A stretch of DNA of 63,680 nt from Winslowiella arboricola. GTDB taxonomy: Bacteria > Pseudomonadota > Gammaproteobacteria > Enterobacterales > Enterobacteriaceae. A program made the position numbers and the translations under genes. The stretch covers positions 1 to 63,680 of the forward strand of contig NZ_JAODIM010000029.1 of the NCBI RefSeq assembly GCF_025527015.1. Direction: 5' to 3'. The first letter of the stretch is position 1; every line of letters starts with the position of its first letter. Shown here one piece after another: positions 49,530 to 60,766 of this stretch. The notes beneath the pieces were generated by a model. The model had not been told where the DNA came from. It did not search any database and saw nothing but the letters and a program-made list of their open reading frames with translations.

Positions 49530-51230
49530 ATGCGCCAGCTTAATCGCCTTAACCAGTTCGCCCGCCTGTGGCAGCACAGTAGTGGCGTTGCACAGCAAAC
49601 CAGCGTAGCCGAAATGGCCGGACGCTGTTTTTGCAGCGAGCGCCATATGCGCACCCTGCTCAGTCAGTGGCAACAGGCGCAGTGGCTCGACTGGCAGGCA
49701 GAGTCCGGGCGTGGCAAGCGCGGCGCCCTGCGCTTTCTGCAAACCCCTGATCATCTGCGCAGCGAACTGTTGCAACAGCAGCTGGATCGCGGGCAGCCGC
49801 AGCATGCCCTGCAACTGGTGCAGCTGGCACCAGAGCAGCTGGGTCAGCTGTTACAACCGTTTATGGGCGGACAGTGGCTGAATAACGCCCCGACCCTGCG
49901 CATTCCTTACTATCGCACGCTGGACAGATTACAGCCGCTGACCCTGAGCGGCCGCGCGGAACAGCATCTCTGCCACCATGTGTATGCCGGGCTGACCCGT
50001 TTTCAGCACAATCAGGTGGCCGCCGATCTGGCGCACCACTGGGTATGTAGTGACAACCAGCTGGAGTGGTTTTTCTTTTTACGTCCCCAGCTGCACTGGC
50101 ACAATGGCGAAGTGATGACTGCGGCTCAGCTGCAACAGCGACTGCAACAGATCCTCGACAGCACCATCGGCAGCAAACTGCTGGCCAGTGTCAAATCGGT
50201 GTCGCTGGCGCATGCACTCTGCCTGCGCTTTGTGCTGCATACTGCCGATAACTGGCTGGCGCATCGTCTGGCCACCGTTTTCTGCCTGCTGCCGCATCCG
50301 CTGGATGAAAAACTGGGAGCCGGACCCTACCGGTTAAGCCACTTCAGCCCGACGCTGGTGCGAATTGAGAGCCACGGCTGGTATCATCTGCAACATCCGC
50401 TAATGCAGGCGATTGAGTACTGGATCACGCCGCAACTGTTTGACAGCCAGCTGGGCACCAGCTGTAGCCATCCGGTACAGATTGCGATTGGCGCGCAGGA
50501 TGAACTGTCGCTGCTGCGGCCGGTCAGTAAAAGTACCAGCCTTGGCTTCTGTTATCTGGCGATTAATCAACAGCGCGCGTTAAATGCCGCTCAGGCGGCG
50601 AAGCTGATGCGCCTGATTCAGCAGGCGGAAATTATCGCGCAGTTACCCATTGAAGAGGGGCTGATTACTCCGAGCAGCGAGATGTTACCCGGCTGGCCGC
50701 TGCCCGACTGGTCTGCAGATGATGATATCGCCCTGCCCGCTACGCTCAGTCTGCACTATCATTTACCGGTAGAACTGGATGCGATGGCGCATAAGCTGCA
50801 GGAACTGCTGGACAGCCATAACTGCCAGCTGCAACTGCATTTTCATCACGCCAAAAACTGGCAGGATTTTGCTGAACTGGCGCAAGCCGATATAGTGATG
50901 GGCGACCGGCTGATTGGTGACGCGCCGGAGTTTACTCTCGAAAGCTGGCTGCGGCTTGATCCGCTATGGTCCACCATTCTTTCTGCAACACGCTATCAGC
51001 AGTTAATGGCCGATCTGTGCCAGATTCAGGCTGAACCCCGACAGTCGGTGCGCTTTGCCGCTCTGCAACAGAGTTTCCGGCAACTGATGAACGATGCGGT
51101 GATTACCCCGCTGTTTAACTATCGCTATCAGATTAGCGCGCCGCCGGGTGTGGAAGGCATTGACCTGAATGCGTCGGGCTGGTTTGATTTTACCCGCGCC
51201 TGGGTGCCGCCACCGGTGGTGATTGAGTGA
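49530..51230 (+). CDS. ybaE: SgrR-family transcriptional regulator YbaE
   Basis: 566 residues, as in E. coli YbaE. It has an N-terminal winged-helix domain of the SgrR type (about 1-110; RCFCSERHMRTLL) fused to a solute-binding-protein-like domain (ABC peptide-binder fold, SBP type 5). The ligand and regulon are unknown. I chose ATG 49530, which aligns with E. coli; a GTG at 49506 is in frame upstream. It is divergent from cof. Confidence 0.94.
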   Translation: MRQLNRLNQFARLWQHSSGVAQQTSVAEMAGRCFCSERHMRTLLSQWQQAQWLDWQAESGRGKRGALRFLQTPDHLRSELLQQQLDRGQPQHALQLVQLAPEQLGQLLQPFMGGQWLNNAPTLRIPYYRTLDRLQPLTLSGRAEQHLCHHVYAGLTRFQHNQVAADLAHHWVCSDNQLEWFFFLRPQLHWHNGEVMTAAQLQQRLQQILDSTIGSKLLASVKSVSLAHALCLRFVLHTADNWLAHRLATVFCLLPHPLDEKLGAGPYRLSHFSPTLVRIESHGWYHLQHPLMQAIEYWITPQLFDSQLGTSCSHPVQIAIGAQDELSLLRPVSKSTSLGFCYLAINQQRALNAAQAAKLMRLIQQAEIIAQLPIEEGLITPSSEMLPGWPLPDWSADDDIALPATLSLHYHLPVELDAMAHKLQELLDSHNCQLQLHFHHAKNWQDFAELAQADIVMGDRLIGDAPEFTLESWLRLDPLWSTILSATRYQQLMADLCQIQAEPRQSVRFAALQQSFRQLMNDAVITPLFNYRYQISAPPGVEGIDLNASGWFDFTRAWVPPPVVIE

Positions 51231-51270
51231 AGCGGTCCTAAACAGTAGTATATGCAACCCCGAATTGTAG

Positions 51271-51344
51271 GGGAGCCGTTAACGGCTCCCGTATTACAGC
51301 GCGCACAGTGCAAACCACTGGCACGGGCGGCGTGAACGCCGCCC
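51271..51344. repeat. Palindromic repeat pair between ybaE and queC
   Basis: A perfect 20-bp palindrome with half GGGAGCCGTT (51271-51290), and a family member GGGCGGCG-TGAA-CGCCGCCC (51325-51344). The first lacks the CGGCG core, so it is a variant of the group. Both lie between genes on the same strand. Confidence 0.85.
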
Positions 51345-51382
51345 CTACAGGGTGATTTCAGGAACATGGAGAAAGGCAATAT

Positions 51383-52078
51383 ATGAAACGTGCAGTGGTG
51401 GTTTTTAGCGGTGGTCAGGACTCTACAACCTGCCTGATTCAGGCTCTTCAGCAGTATGACGAAGTACACTGCGTCACTTTCGATTACGGGCAGCGCCATC
51501 GCGAAGAGATCGACGTTGCACAAGCGCTGTCACAACAGCTGGGCGCCCGCGCGCATAAGGTGCTGGATGTGACCCTGCTGAATGAGCTGGCAGTCAGCAG
51601 CCTGACGCGCGATAACATTCCGGTGCCGGCTTATGATGCCAGCGCCAGTGGTTTACCCAGCACCTTTGTGCCGGGACGCAATATTCTGTTTCTGACGCTG
51701 GCGTCGATTTACGCTTATCAGGTCGAAGCGGAAGCGGTGATCACCGGCGTCTGTGAAACTGACTTTTCCGGCTATCCGGATTGCCGCGATGAATTTGTTA
51801 AAGCGCTGAATCACGCCATTGAACTGGGCATGGCACGCAAGGTACGTTTTGAAACGCCGCTGATGTGGCTGAATAAAGCGGAAACCTGGGCGCTTGCCGA
51901 TTACTGGCAGCAGTTGCCGCTGATACGCCAGCAGACTCTGACCTGTTATAACGGGATTAAAGGCGATGGCTGTGGCGAGTGTGCCGCCTGCCACCTGCGC
52001 GCCCGCGGGCTAAGTGATTATCAGGATCATGCCGCCAGCGTGATGGCCAGTATGCTGGCAAAAACGGGTCTGGCGTAA
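51383..52078 (+). CDS. queC: 7-cyano-7-deazaguanine synthase QueC
   Basis: 231 residues, as in E. coli. It makes preQ0 for queuosine from carboxy-deazaguanine, ammonia and ATP. The PP-loop SGGQDST is at 9-15, and four Cys near 190-205 ([17 protein letters not shown]) bind zinc. It is cytosolic. GGAGAAAGG precedes the ATG. Confidence 0.98.
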   Translation: MKRAVVVFSGGQDSTTCLIQALQQYDEVHCVTFDYGQRHREEIDVAQALSQQLGARAHKVLDVTLLNELAVSSLTRDNIPVPAYDASASGLPSTFVPGRNILFLTLASIYAYQVEAEAVITGVCETDFSGYPDCRDEFVKALNHAIELGMARKVRFETPLMWLNKAETWALADYWQQLPLIRQQTLTCYNGIKGDGCGECAACHLRARGLSDYQDHAASVMASMLAKTGLA

Positions 52079-52112
52079 GTGTTCTGAAACCGGCAGCGTA
52101 AATCATCGATAC

Positions 52113-52220
52113 GGGCGGCGAAAACGCCGTCATTACATTTATCGCAAATCATCGACACGGGCGGCGAGAACGCCGCCCCTACGGAACGCTGTATGTAGGA
52201 GCGACGTTCTCGCCGTCCGC
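52113..52220. repeat. Triple palindromic repeat between queC and fadM
   Basis: Three members of the GGGCGGCG family: 52113-52132 (AAAA centre, 3' arm decayed), 52159-52178 (GAGAACGCC type, intact) and about 52198-52219 (decayed arms GGAGCGACG/CGCCGTCCGC). They sit between convergent genes. Confidence 0.88.
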
Positions 52221-52231
52221 AATCCACGTGA

Positions 52232-52627
52232 TTAATCAAGCAATGATTCCAGCTGCTGTTTTAAGTCCCCCTCCAGCGGCAGGACTTTTTGCGTTGGCAG
52301 ATGCACACAGACAAAAGTGAGTAATGCATCCGCGACCACAGTGCCATCCGGCAGTAACACATTCTGATTCAGCACGCCGCTTTTGCCATTCAGCTGCTGC
52401 AGCTGACTATCGATAGTCAGCACATCGCCCAGCACCGCCGGACGCCGATAGTTAATATTGACATTAACCACCACAAATCCCATCTGTCGCTCCGCCATCC
52501 ATGAGAATGCCTGTTTTCGTTCCAGCCAGTCCCAGCGCGCCTCTTCAAGAAACTCGAGGTAGCGGGCGTTATTCACATGTTGATAAACATCCAGATGATA
52601 GCCACGAACCTTAATCGTTGTCTGCAT
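52232..52627 (-). CDS. fadM: Long-chain acyl-CoA thioesterase FadM (YbaW)
   Basis: 131 residues, a single hot-dog domain of the YbgC/4HBT group with HVNNARYLEFLEEARWDWL, carrying the family's Asp/Asn and Glu. It clears stalled acyl-CoA intermediates in beta-oxidation of unusual fatty acids, as E. coli FadM does. The length matches E. coli. Confidence 0.95.
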   Translation of the reverse strand: MQTTIKVRGYHLDVYQHVNNARYLEFLEEARWDWLERKQAFSWMAERQMGFVVVNVNINYRRPAVLGDVLTIDSQLQQLNGKSGVLNQNVLLPDGTVVADALLTFVCVHLPTQKVLPLEGDLKQQLESLLD

Positions 52628-52750
52628 AGCCTGGTTTCCTCAATCATGTTTACGCGCAAGAAGAAAAGGCCATACCCACTGGTATGACCTGAACAGGTTA
52701 GCAGCCTGCCAGTGCGTGACCACTGGCAAAAATTCCGCTTGCGATTGTGA

Positions 52751-53128
<378 letters not shown>

Positions 53129-53177
53129 TTACGCGCGTTGGTAGGGCAGAAACAAATGGCAAAAGACAAAAATGGAA

Positions 53178-53197
53178 AAGGCCGCGTAAGCGGCCTT
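53178..53197 (-). terminator. Terminator of ppiD
   Basis: Arms AAGGCCGC (53178-53185) and GCGGCCTT (53190-53197) around GTAA. On the minus strand four Ts and an interrupted T-rich run follow. Confidence 0.8.
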
Positions 53198-53235
53198 CAG
53201 AGTTGCATCAGATTGCAGATTAATTGCGAGACAGC

Positions 53236-55101
53236 TTACTGCTGCGCGGCGTTGCCATACTTGATTTTGGCTTCTTTACGCAGGTTGCTCAGCAATGCTT
53301 CAAAAGCAATTTGCGCATTGTTCTGGGTAATACCCTGAATCATCGCCTGCTTCTGTTGCTCTGGCATGGTACCTGCCTGCACTTTATCCAGTGACAGCAG
53401 CACCACATTGCCCTGCATATCTTCACTGACACCGTAAGAGGCTTTATCTTTCGCCGGTTGTGGCAAGGCGAATGCGGCCTGCGTGATCGCATCCTGACCA
53501 TTACGCGCCAGCGTTTTCACCTCACCAAAGCTCAGACCAGCGGCTTTAAATGCGTCATCTTTGCCCGCTTTCAGCCCGGCAATGATGTTATCCGCATCGG
53601 CTTTCGCCTGCTTTTCAGCTTTGTTGTGCTTGATGGTATCGGCGATCTGCGCCTGAACCTCAGCATAAGGTTTCACCGCTTCGGCTTTATGCTCGCTGAC
53701 ACGCACGATAAATGCGCGGTCACCTTCGACGGTAATGATGTCAGAGTTGCTGCCCGGCGCGCCATTTTCACCAACTAAGCCGCCGTTGAAAATCGCATCC
53801 TGCACCGGCTTAAAGTTCAGCTCAGCTGGCAGGTTGTCACGGCTAAACCAGCCGGTCTCAACCGCTTTTATGCCTGCTGCCTGCTCGGCGCTGGCCAGAG
53901 ATTCGTTGTCATTACTCGCCGCATCACTGACTTTCTGCTGCAGTTTGTAATAAGCATCAATGCCTTTTTCCTGCTTCACTTTAGCAGCGATAGCATCACG
54001 CACTTCCGTCAGAGGCTTAACCTGCTCCGGCTGGATATCGTCGAGACGCACCACGAGGAACCCAACGGAAGATTTGATTACGCCGGAAAGCTGGCCTTTG
54101 CTGGTCAGATTGGCTTCTTTCAGCTCATCTGGCGTAGTAGAAGGCTCCAGCCAGCCCATATCACCGCCCTTGCGAGCAGAGATTGGATCGGCAGATTTCT
54201 CTTTTGCCAGCGCGGCAAAGTCGCCGCCGTTTTTCAGTTCATCAACAATCGCCTGCGCTTCAGCTTCGGTTTTGCTCTGAATGATGCTGTAACGGTTACG
54301 CTGTGGCTGACCGTAGTCAGCTTTATGCTCGTCATACCAGCTCTGGATTTCGCTGTCGCTGGCGGACTCCTGCATGCTTGCGGCATCCAGCTTGATATAG
54401 CTGACACGGAACTGCTCCGGCGCCATAAAGCTGTTTTGATTCTGCTGGTAGTAGTTTTTGCTCTCTTCGTCGCTCACCTGCTGCTTCGCTGCCAGCTGAT
54501 TAACGTCGATGGTCGCCGTGCGAACTAAACGTTGCTGCGAAACCAGCGCCGCTAACGAGTCCGACTCGCTGCCCAGCATAAAGTCAGTACCGGCAACCGC
54601 AGTGACCAGCTGCTGAGTGGTCAGCTGCTTACGCAGCGCTTCAGCGTACTGATCGGCAGAGAAGCCCATATTGCCAATCAGGCTCAGGTATTTCGTGTTG
54701 TCGAATTTGCCGTCGGTCTGGAACGCCGGTTGGGTAAAGATCGCCTGCTTGATCTGGTCATCGCTGATGCCCAGTTTCAGATCTTTGGCGTACTGATCGA
54801 GTAACACCTCATCCACCAGCTGTGACAGCGCCTGCTGACGCATCTGCTGCAGGTAACCTTCGTTACCAGCCAGTTGCGAGAACTGATCGCCCAGCATCTG
54901 CTGCTGGCGGCCACGCTCACTGGCGAACGCACGCTCGAGTTGGGCCCGGCTAATTTCCTGTCCGTTAACCTTGGCGGCGTAATCGCCGTTACCACCAATT
55001 AAAAAGTCGCCGACACCGGTCAGCACGAATGACAGGATAATCAAACCCAAAATAATTTTGAGCACGACATGGTTCGACGCCGCGCGTAAATTGTCCATCA
55101 T
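53236..55101 (-). CDS. ppiD: Periplasmic folding chaperone PpiD
   Basis: 621 residues (E. coli 623). The N-terminal membrane anchor spans about 16-35. A SurA-like chaperone part surrounds a parvulin domain (about 265-355; DELKNGGDFAALAKEKSADPISARKGGDMGW) that lacks good isomerase activity in E. coli. It sits at the SecYEG exit and helps proteins emerging from the membrane. It lies between hupB and ybaV on the same strand. Confidence 0.97.
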   Translation of the reverse strand: MMDNLRAASNHVVLKIILGLIILSFVLTGVGDFLIGGNGDYAAKVNGQEISRAQLERAFASERGRQQQMLGDQFSQLAGNEGYLQQMRQQALSQLVDEVLLDQYAKDLKLGISDDQIKQAIFTQPAFQTDGKFDNTKYLSLIGNMGFSADQYAEALRKQLTTQQLVTAVAGTDFMLGSESDSLAALVSQQRLVRTATIDVNQLAAKQQVSDEESKNYYQQNQNSFMAPEQFRVSYIKLDAASMQESASDSEIQSWYDEHKADYGQPQRNRYSIIQSKTEAEAQAIVDELKNGGDFAALAKEKSADPISARKGGDMGWLEPSTTPDELKEANLTSKGQLSGVIKSSVGFLVVRLDDIQPEQVKPLTEVRDAIAAKVKQEKGIDAYYKLQQKVSDAASNDNESLASAEQAAGIKAVETGWFSRDNLPAELNFKPVQDAIFNGGLVGENGAPGSNSDIITVEGDRAFIVRVSEHKAEAVKPYAEVQAQIADTIKHNKAEKQAKADADNIIAGLKAGKDDAFKAAGLSFGEVKTLARNGQDAITQAAFALPQPAKDKASYGVSEDMQGNVVLLSLDKVQAGTMPEQQKQAMIQGITQNNAQIAFEALLSNLRKEAKIKYGNAAQQ

Positions 55102-55251
55102 GGTATGCCAACACTCCGCTGTATGTAGTGTGAATGTAAACCTTACGCTTGCGCCCGCATCCTCACGGCCGTTTTACGTAGCTGCATTTCAGGCCCGCAG
55201 CTTCGGCCTTTTTTTTGACACGCGCATACGGCGTTTGTCACCAGTAACGAT

Positions 55252-55282
55252 AAAAAAAGGCACATCATTTGCCTGATGTGCC
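55252..55282 (-). terminator. Terminator of hupB
   Basis: Arms GGCACATCA (55259-55267) and TGATGTGCC (55274-55282), loop of six, followed by seven Ts on the minus strand. It is about 75 bases past the hupB stop. Confidence 0.9.
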
Positions 55283-55357
55283 CGGTATGTTACATGAGAA
55301 CGCTTTGTCAGTCCTCAATCCACCGAAGAAATTGCTTCAGTGGAGGCTTATCCACTC

Positions 55358-55630
55358 TTAGTTTACAGCGTCTTTCAGCGCTTTACCGGCGCGGAAACCA
55401 GGTACTTTACCCGCTGGAATGGTAATTTCTTTACCAGTCTGTGGGTTACGGCCAGTACGCTCAGAACGCTCACGTACTGAGAAAGTACCAAAACCAACCA
55501 GCGCAACTTCATCACCTGCTTTCAGAGAATCGGAAACTGAAACCATAAAAGCATCTAATACACGTCCAGCCGCTGCTTTAGAAATATCAGCATTCGCAGC
55601 AATTTTGTCGATCAACTGTGACTTATTCAC
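55358..55630 (-). CDS. hupB: HU beta DNA-binding protein HupB
   Basis: 90 residues from a GTG start at 55630, preceded by AGAGGGG nine bases away. This gives exactly the E. coli HupB length. An in-frame ATG lies three codons upstream (55639). It keeps [10 protein letters not shown] on the DNA-binding arm. HU beta bends and wraps DNA as a heterodimer with HupA. It follows lon by order, as in E. coli. Confidence 0.96.
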   Translation of the reverse strand: MNKSQLIDKIAANADISKAAAGRVLDAFMVSVSDSLKAGDEVALVGFGTFSVRERSERTGRNPQTGKEITIPAGKVPGFRAGKALKDAVN

Positions 55631-55778
55631 TCTATTCATCCCCTCTTTATTATTCACATCGTACCCGAGCATCCGGGCCCTGTACGAACGCGCAGCAAGT
55701 TATATCAAGCCTGATGGGCCGAAACAACGTTTAATCGTTAACGTTGCATGCTCGGCCAGCCCTCTAAATTAGCGACAC

Positions 55779-55814
55779 AAAAAAAAGCTGGCAAGTCCCA
55801 TTTGACTTGCCAGC
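55779..55814 (-). terminator. Terminator of lon
   Basis: Arms GCTGGCAAGTC (55787-55797) and GACTTGCCAGC (55804-55814), loop of six, then nine Ts on the minus strand. It is a textbook intrinsic terminator 31 bases past the stop. Confidence 0.95.
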
Positions 55815-55845
55815 GACACTTTTTAGTTATTTTTGCCAAAAATCA

Positions 55846-58200
55846 CTATTTTGCGGTGGCAACCTGCATGCCGTAAGGGGCATTTTGCAGCGCCAGAGCC
55901 AGAACTTCCTCAATGCGCTTCACCGGATGAATCTTCAGATCGGCGATTACGTTGTCAGGAATCTCTTCCAGATCGCGTTTATTTTCATCAGGAATTAACA
56001 CTGTTTTGATACCACCACGGTGTGCTGCCAGCAGTTTTTCTTTCAAACCGCCGATTGGCAGAACCTGGCCACGCAAGGTGATTTCACCGGTCATCGCCAC
56101 ATCGGCGCGCACCGGGTTACCGGTCAGACAGGAAACCAGCGCCGTACACATCGCAATACCGGCGCTTGGACCATCTTTCGGCGTCGCACCTTCCGGCACA
56201 TGCACGTGGATATCGCGTTTTTCGTAGAAGTCAGCATTAATGCCCAGCTTCTCCGCACGCGCGCGCACCACAGTCAGTGCTGCCTGGATGGATTCCTGCA
56301 TCACTTCACCCAGCGAACCGGTATAGGTCAGCTTGCCTTTACCCGGCACACAGGCGGTTTCAATGGTCAGCAGCTCGCCGCCCACTTCAGTCCACGCCAG
56401 ACCGGTAACCTGACCGACACGGTTTTCGTTTTCCGCACGACCATAGTCGAAGCGCTGAACGCCGAGGAAATCCTTCAGATTGTCGCCATTAATCGCGATA
56501 TGTTTGACGGTTTTATCCATCAACAGCGATTTAACCGCCTTACGGCACAGCTTGGACAGTTCACGTTCCAGGCTACGTACACCCGCTTCACGCGTGTAGT
56601 AACGGATAATGCCGATAATAGCGCTATCCTCTACCGATATTTCATGCGGCTTCAGCGCGTTACGCTCAATCTGCTTCTGCAACAGGTGCTGTTTGGCGAT
56701 ATTCAGTTTTTCATCTTCGGTATAACCGGAAAGACGAATCACTTCCATACGGTCCAGCAGCGGCGCCGGGATGTTCATTGAGTTAGAGGTCGCGACAAAC
56801 ATCACATCTGAGAGATCGTAATCGACTTCCAGATAATGATCGTTAAACGCGATATTCTGTTCCGGATCCAGCACTTCCAGCAACGCTGACGCCGGATCGC
56901 CACGCATATCGGATGACATTTTATCGATCTCATCCAGCAGGAATAGCGGGTTTTTAACGCCAACTTTCGCCATTTTCTGGATCAGTTTGCCCGGCATTGA
57001 GCCGATATAGGTACGACGGTGACCACGGATTTCCGCTTCATCACGCACGCCGCCCAGCGCCATACGCACATATTTGCGTCCGGTGGCTTTGGCAATTGAC
57101 TGGCCGAGTGAGGTTTTACCGACGCCCGGAGGTCCTACCAGGCACAGAATCGGGCCTTTAATTTTGCTCACGCGGCTCTGTACAGCTAAATACTCCAGGA
57201 TGCGGTCTTTAACGCGCTCCAGACCAAAGTGGTCGGTATCCAGCGTCTCCTGCGCTTTCACAAGGTCTTTTTTCACCTTGCTGCGCGCATTCCACGGTAC
57301 CTGCACCATCCAGTCGATATAGCCGCGCACCACAGTGGCTTCAGCTGACATCGGCGACATCATTTTCAGCTTCTGCAGTTCTGCTTCAGTTTTTTCACGC
57401 GCTTCTTTCGGCATTTTCGCCGCATCGATTTTACGCTTCAGCGCTTCATTTTCGTCCGGCGCATCGTCCATTTCGCCCAGTTCTTTCTGAATCGCTTTCA
57501 TTTGCTCATTCAGATAGTACTCGCGCTGGCTCTTTTCCATCTGTTTTTTGACGCGGTTGCGGATGCGTTTTTCCACCTGCAACAAGTCAATTTCAGACTC
57601 CATCATCGCCATCAGATATTCCAGACGCTCATTGACGTCGGACATCTCCAGCACTGACTGTTTGTCAGCCAGCTTCAATGGCATATGCGCCGCCACGGTA
57701 TCGGCCAGACGTGCGGCGTCGTCAATGCTGTTCAGCGACGTCAACACTTCCGGGGGAATCTTTTTGTTCAGTTTGATGTAGCCTTCAAACTGATTGATTG
57801 CCGTACGCACCAAAACTTCCTGCTCGCGCTCTTCGATTTCCGGAGAGACCAGATATTCCGCCTGCGCAGTAAAGTGATCGCCGTTATCAGCCAGCGTAGT
57901 GATATGCGCACGCTGTAAGCCTTCAACCAGCACTTTTACCGTGCCATCAGGCAATTTCAGCATTTGCAGGATTGATGCAACCGTCCCTACCGAGAAGAGA
58001 TCGTTGATGCCTGGTTCATCCGTTGAAGCCTCTTTCTGTGCAACCAGCATGATCTTTTTATCATGATCCATGGCGGCTTCTAAGCACCGAATCGATTTTT
58101 CCCGACCAACAAACAACGGAATTACCATGTGCGGATAAACCACTACGTCACGCAACGGCAACACAGGGATTTCAATGCGTTCAGAACGCTCAGGATTCAT
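55846..58200 (-). CDS. lon: ATP-dependent protease Lon
   Basis: 784 residues, equal to E. coli Lon. It has an N-terminal substrate domain (about 1-310), an AAA+ module with Walker A GPPGVGKT (about 356) and Walker B FLLDEIDK, and a protease domain with the Ser in PKDGPSAGI (Ser679 by alignment) and a Lys partner (722). It degrades misfolded and regulatory proteins. A sigma-32-type promoter is upstream. Confidence 0.98.
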   Translation of the reverse strand: MNPERSERIEIPVLPLRDVVVYPHMVIPLFVGREKSIRCLEAAMDHDKKIMLVAQKEASTDEPGINDLFSVGTVASILQMLKLPDGTVKVLVEGLQRAHITTLADNGDHFTAQAEYLVSPEIEEREQEVLVRTAINQFEGYIKLNKKIPPEVLTSLNSIDDAARLADTVAAHMPLKLADKQSVLEMSDVNERLEYLMAMMESEIDLLQVEKRIRNRVKKQMEKSQREYYLNEQMKAIQKELGEMDDAPDENEALKRKIDAAKMPKEAREKTEAELQKLKMMSPMSAEATVVRGYIDWMVQVPWNARSKVKKDLVKAQETLDTDHFGLERVKDRILEYLAVQSRVSKIKGPILCLVGPPGVGKTSLGQSIAKATGRKYVRMALGGVRDEAEIRGHRRTYIGSMPGKLIQKMAKVGVKNPLFLLDEIDKMSSDMRGDPASALLEVLDPEQNIAFNDHYLEVDYDLSDVMFVATSNSMNIPAPLLDRMEVIRLSGYTEDEKLNIAKQHLLQKQIERNALKPHEISVEDSAIIGIIRYYTREAGVRSLERELSKLCRKAVKSLLMDKTVKHIAINGDNLKDFLGVQRFDYGRAENENRVGQVTGLAWTEVGGELLTIETACVPGKGKLTYTGSLGEVMQESIQAALTVVRARAEKLGINADFYEKRDIHVHVPEGATPKDGPSAGIAMCTALVSCLTGNPVRADVAMTGEITLRGQVLPIGGLKEKLLAAHRGGIKTVLIPDENKRDLEEIPDNVIADLKIHPVKRIEEVLALALQNAPYGMQVATAK

Positions 58201-58286
58201 AGAGCTCTCTCTTTGTTTAATGTCCGCCAGGGTGATGGGAACCGCATAGTGCAGTGAAAGTGCAGTCGACCCACAGGTATCTGAGT

Positions 58287-58315
58287 ATATGGGGATGAAT
58301 GTCTGACATTCAATG
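58287..58315 (-). promoter_or_regulatory. Sigma-32 heat-shock promoter of lon
   Basis: CATTGAA (58309-58315), 14 bases, CCCCATAT (58287-58294) on the minus strand. The -10 part is a full RpoH match and the -35 is close to CTTGAAA. Confidence 0.82.
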
Positions 58316-58334
58316 TAAAGCGCGAGAGAAAAAC

Positions 58335-58360
58335 AAAAGGGGAAAGAATTTTCCCCTTTT
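58335..58360. terminator. Terminator of clpX
   Basis: AAAAGGGGAAA and TTTTCCCCTTTT arms around GAA form a stem with runs of T on both strands; it serves clpX on the minus strand. Confidence 0.82.
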
Positions 58361-58389
58361 TAGATAACTGACTGGATTGACTTGGTTAT

Positions 58390-59664
58390 TTATTCGCCAG
58401 AAGCCTGCTGCGCTTCGGGCTTACCATAAATCAACATGGGATCGGTTTGCTCATCGATTACCGACTCATCAATCACAACTTTCTCAACGTCATCCATTGA
58501 AGGCAGATCATACATGGTGTTCAGCAGCGCACCTTCGACGATGGAACGCAGTCCACGTGCACCGGTTTTACGCGACATCGCTTTTTTGGCAATCGCCGTT
58601 AACGCTTCGTCACGGAACTCCAGCTCCACACCTTCCAGATTGAACAGCGCCTGATACTGCTTGGTCAGGGCGTTCTTCGGCTCACGCAGAATCTGAATCA
58701 GGGCTTCTTCGCTTAATTCATTCAGCGTCGCCACTACAGGCAGACGACCAATAAATTCAGGAATCAGACCGAATTTGATCAAATCTTCCGGTTCCACCTG
58801 TTCTAACAGCTGGCCTTCACTGGCTTTCTGCGACTTGCCTTTCACCGTGGCGCCAAAACCAATACCGGAGCCGGTTTCCACACGCTGCGAGATCACTTTA
58901 TCCAGACCGGCAAATGCACCGCCACAGATAAACAGAATCTTCGAAGTATCCACTTGCAGGAACTCCTGCTGTGGATGCTTGCGACCGCCCTGTGGCGGCA
59001 CTGCAGCAACCGTACCTTCGATCAGTTTCAGTAACGCCTGCTGCACGCCTTCACCGGAAACATCGCGCGTAATCGACGGGTTGTCAGATTTACGCGAAAT
59101 TTTATCAATCTCATCGATGTAAACAATGCCGCGCTGAGCTTTCTGCACGTCATAATCACATTTCTGCAACAGTTTCTGGATAATGTTTTCAACGTCTTCA
59201 CCCACATAACCGGCTTCGGTCAGGGTGGTGGCGTCGGCCATGGTAAATGGCACATCTAACAGACGCGCTAAGGTTTCAGCCAGCAGCGTTTTACCGCTAC
59301 CGGTCGGACCGATCAGCAGAATATTACTTTTGCCCAGCTCGATACCGTTGCTGGTATCGCCATTGCGCAGGCGCTTGTAGTGGTTATAGACCGCAACCGC
59401 CAGCACCTTTTTCGCCTTCTCCTGACCGATAACATAATCGTCGAGGTGATGGCGAATTTCGTGCGGCGTAGGCAGGGCACTGCGCTCGCGATGCGGGGCC
59501 ACTTCTTTTATCTCTTCGCGAATGATGTCGTTACACAGATCGACACACTCATCGCAGATATACACTGACGGCCCGGCAATCAGCTTACGCACTTCATGCT
59601 GGCTTTTGCCGCAAAAAGAGCAGTACAGCAGCTTTCCTGAACCGTCTTTGCGCTTATCTGTCAT
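58390..59664 (-). CDS. clpX: ClpXP unfoldase ClpX
   Basis: 424 residues, as in E. coli. The N-terminal zinc-binding domain has Cys15, Cys18, Cys37 and Cys40. The AAA+ part has Walker A GPTGSGKT and Walker B VYIDEID, and the IGF loop (GSGIGFGA) docks ClpP. It is 131 bases downstream of clpP, the conserved clpP-clpX-lon order. Confidence 0.98.
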   Translation of the reverse strand: MTDKRKDGSGKLLYCSFCGKSQHEVRKLIAGPSVYICDECVDLCNDIIREEIKEVAPHRERSALPTPHEIRHHLDDYVIGQEKAKKVLAVAVYNHYKRLRNGDTSNGIELGKSNILLIGPTGSGKTLLAETLARLLDVPFTMADATTLTEAGYVGEDVENIIQKLLQKCDYDVQKAQRGIVYIDEIDKISRKSDNPSITRDVSGEGVQQALLKLIEGTVAAVPPQGGRKHPQQEFLQVDTSKILFICGGAFAGLDKVISQRVETGSGIGFGATVKGKSQKASEGQLLEQVEPEDLIKFGLIPEFIGRLPVVATLNELSEEALIQILREPKNALTKQYQALFNLEGVELEFRDEALTAIAKKAMSRKTGARGLRSIVEGALLNTMYDLPSMDDVEKVVIDESVIDEQTDPMLIYGKPEAQQASGE

Positions 59665-59795
59665 CAGTTAACCTCTTCTCTTTATCCTGGTCCGCAGGTT
59701 TTGCGGCGATGGCAGCGCCTTGCACTGCCCTCGTTTATTGCAACTCTTGACCAGTGTCTCACTAACTATAGCTTATCGACCACTGGCCTTAAGCC

Positions 59796-60419
59796 TTATT
59801 CGCGATGCGTCAGTACGGAATCGACTAAACCATACTCTACAGCTTCGCTCGCGGAGAGGAAACGATCGCGTTCCGTGTCTCTTTCTATTTCTTCAAGAGT
59901 TTTGCCGGTATGGAAAGCCATCAGTTCGTTCATACGCCCCTTCACTTTCAGGATCTCACGCGCATGAATTTCAATATCGGTCGCCTGCCCCTGATAACCA
60001 CCCAACGGCTGGTGAATCATCACTCGGGAGTTTGGCAGACAGTAACGCTTGCCTTTCGCACCGGCGGTCAGCAAGAACGCCCCCATTGAACAGGCCTGGC
60101 CCATACAGATGGTGCTGACGTCCGGCTTGATAAACTTCATGGTGTCGTAAATCGACATACCCGCCGTAATCACGCCACCAGGAGAGTTAATATAAAGATG
60201 AATGTCTTTTTCCGGATTCTCCGCTTCCAGAAACAGCATCTGCGCCACAATCAGGTTCGCCATATGATCCTCAACCTGACCGGTAAGGAAAATAATGCGC
60301 TCTTTCAGCAGGCGCGAAAAGATGTCGTAAGAACGCTCTCCGCGCGAAGTTTGTTCAACCACCATTGGCACTAAAGCCATATGAGGTGCAGTTTGTTCAC
60401 GTTCGCCACTGTATGACAT
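59796..60419 (-). CDS. clpP: ClpXP/ClpAP protease subunit ClpP
   Basis: 207 residues with a short N-terminal propeptide. Catalytic Ser111 (GQACSMGAF) and His136 (MIHQPLGG) are at the E. coli positions. I chose ATG 60419 by homology; the frame is open 34 codons upstream without support. It forms tetradecameric chambers with ClpX or ClpA. A sigma-32 promoter lies upstream. Confidence 0.98.
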   Translation of the reverse strand: MSYSGEREQTAPHMALVPMVVEQTSRGERSYDIFSRLLKERIIFLTGQVEDHMANLIVAQMLFLEAENPEKDIHLYINSPGGVITAGMSIYDTMKFIKPDVSTICMGQACSMGAFLLTAGAKGKRYCLPNSRVMIHQPLGGYQGQATDIEIHAREILKVKGRMNELMAFHTGKTLEEIERDTERDRFLSASEAVEYGLVDSVLTHRE

Positions 60420-60570
60420 TACCGTCTCCTGGATAAATTTCATTTGGCAACACTTCTGTACCGATTTTACTTGAGTGAGCCGGGGAACTCTATGCTCCCT
60501 TGTCTCACTCGCCGACGCCATCCGGACGGTCGATCAGTCAGCGTAAAAATTGCGGGTTACTCAGAAAAGG

Positions 60571-60599
60571 ATCTGGGGATGTTGCCCCACTCTTTCAAG
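60571..60599 (-). promoter_or_regulatory. Sigma-32 heat-shock promoter of clpP
   Basis: CTTGAAA (60593-60599), 14 bases, CCCCAGAT (60571-60578) on the minus strand; near-perfect RpoH match 150 bases before clpP. Confidence 0.92.
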
Positions 60600-60704
60600 C
60601 ATAACAACGTTTTCATCAATCGCTAACCAGGAAAAACAGCATAGACGATAATTCGTTGGTTAATTAAGCGAATAACAGCCAAAAGGTGACATTTGGTGAA
60701 AAAA

Positions 60705-60743
60705 TAAAAAACAAAAGGCCCGCAATCTTACGATTGCGGGCCT
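60705..60743 (-). terminator. Terminator of tig
   Basis: Twelve-base arms AGGCCCGCAATC (60716-60727) and GATTGCGGGCCT (60732-60743) with a four-base loop, then TTTGTTTTTTA on the minus strand. Confidence 0.94.
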
Positions 60744-60766
60744 GAGCACTAGCTTAGTGGCGTGGA

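Noticed and set aside
56020..56781. 253-codon open frame on the plus strand
   Set aside because: Antisense to the protease end of lon.
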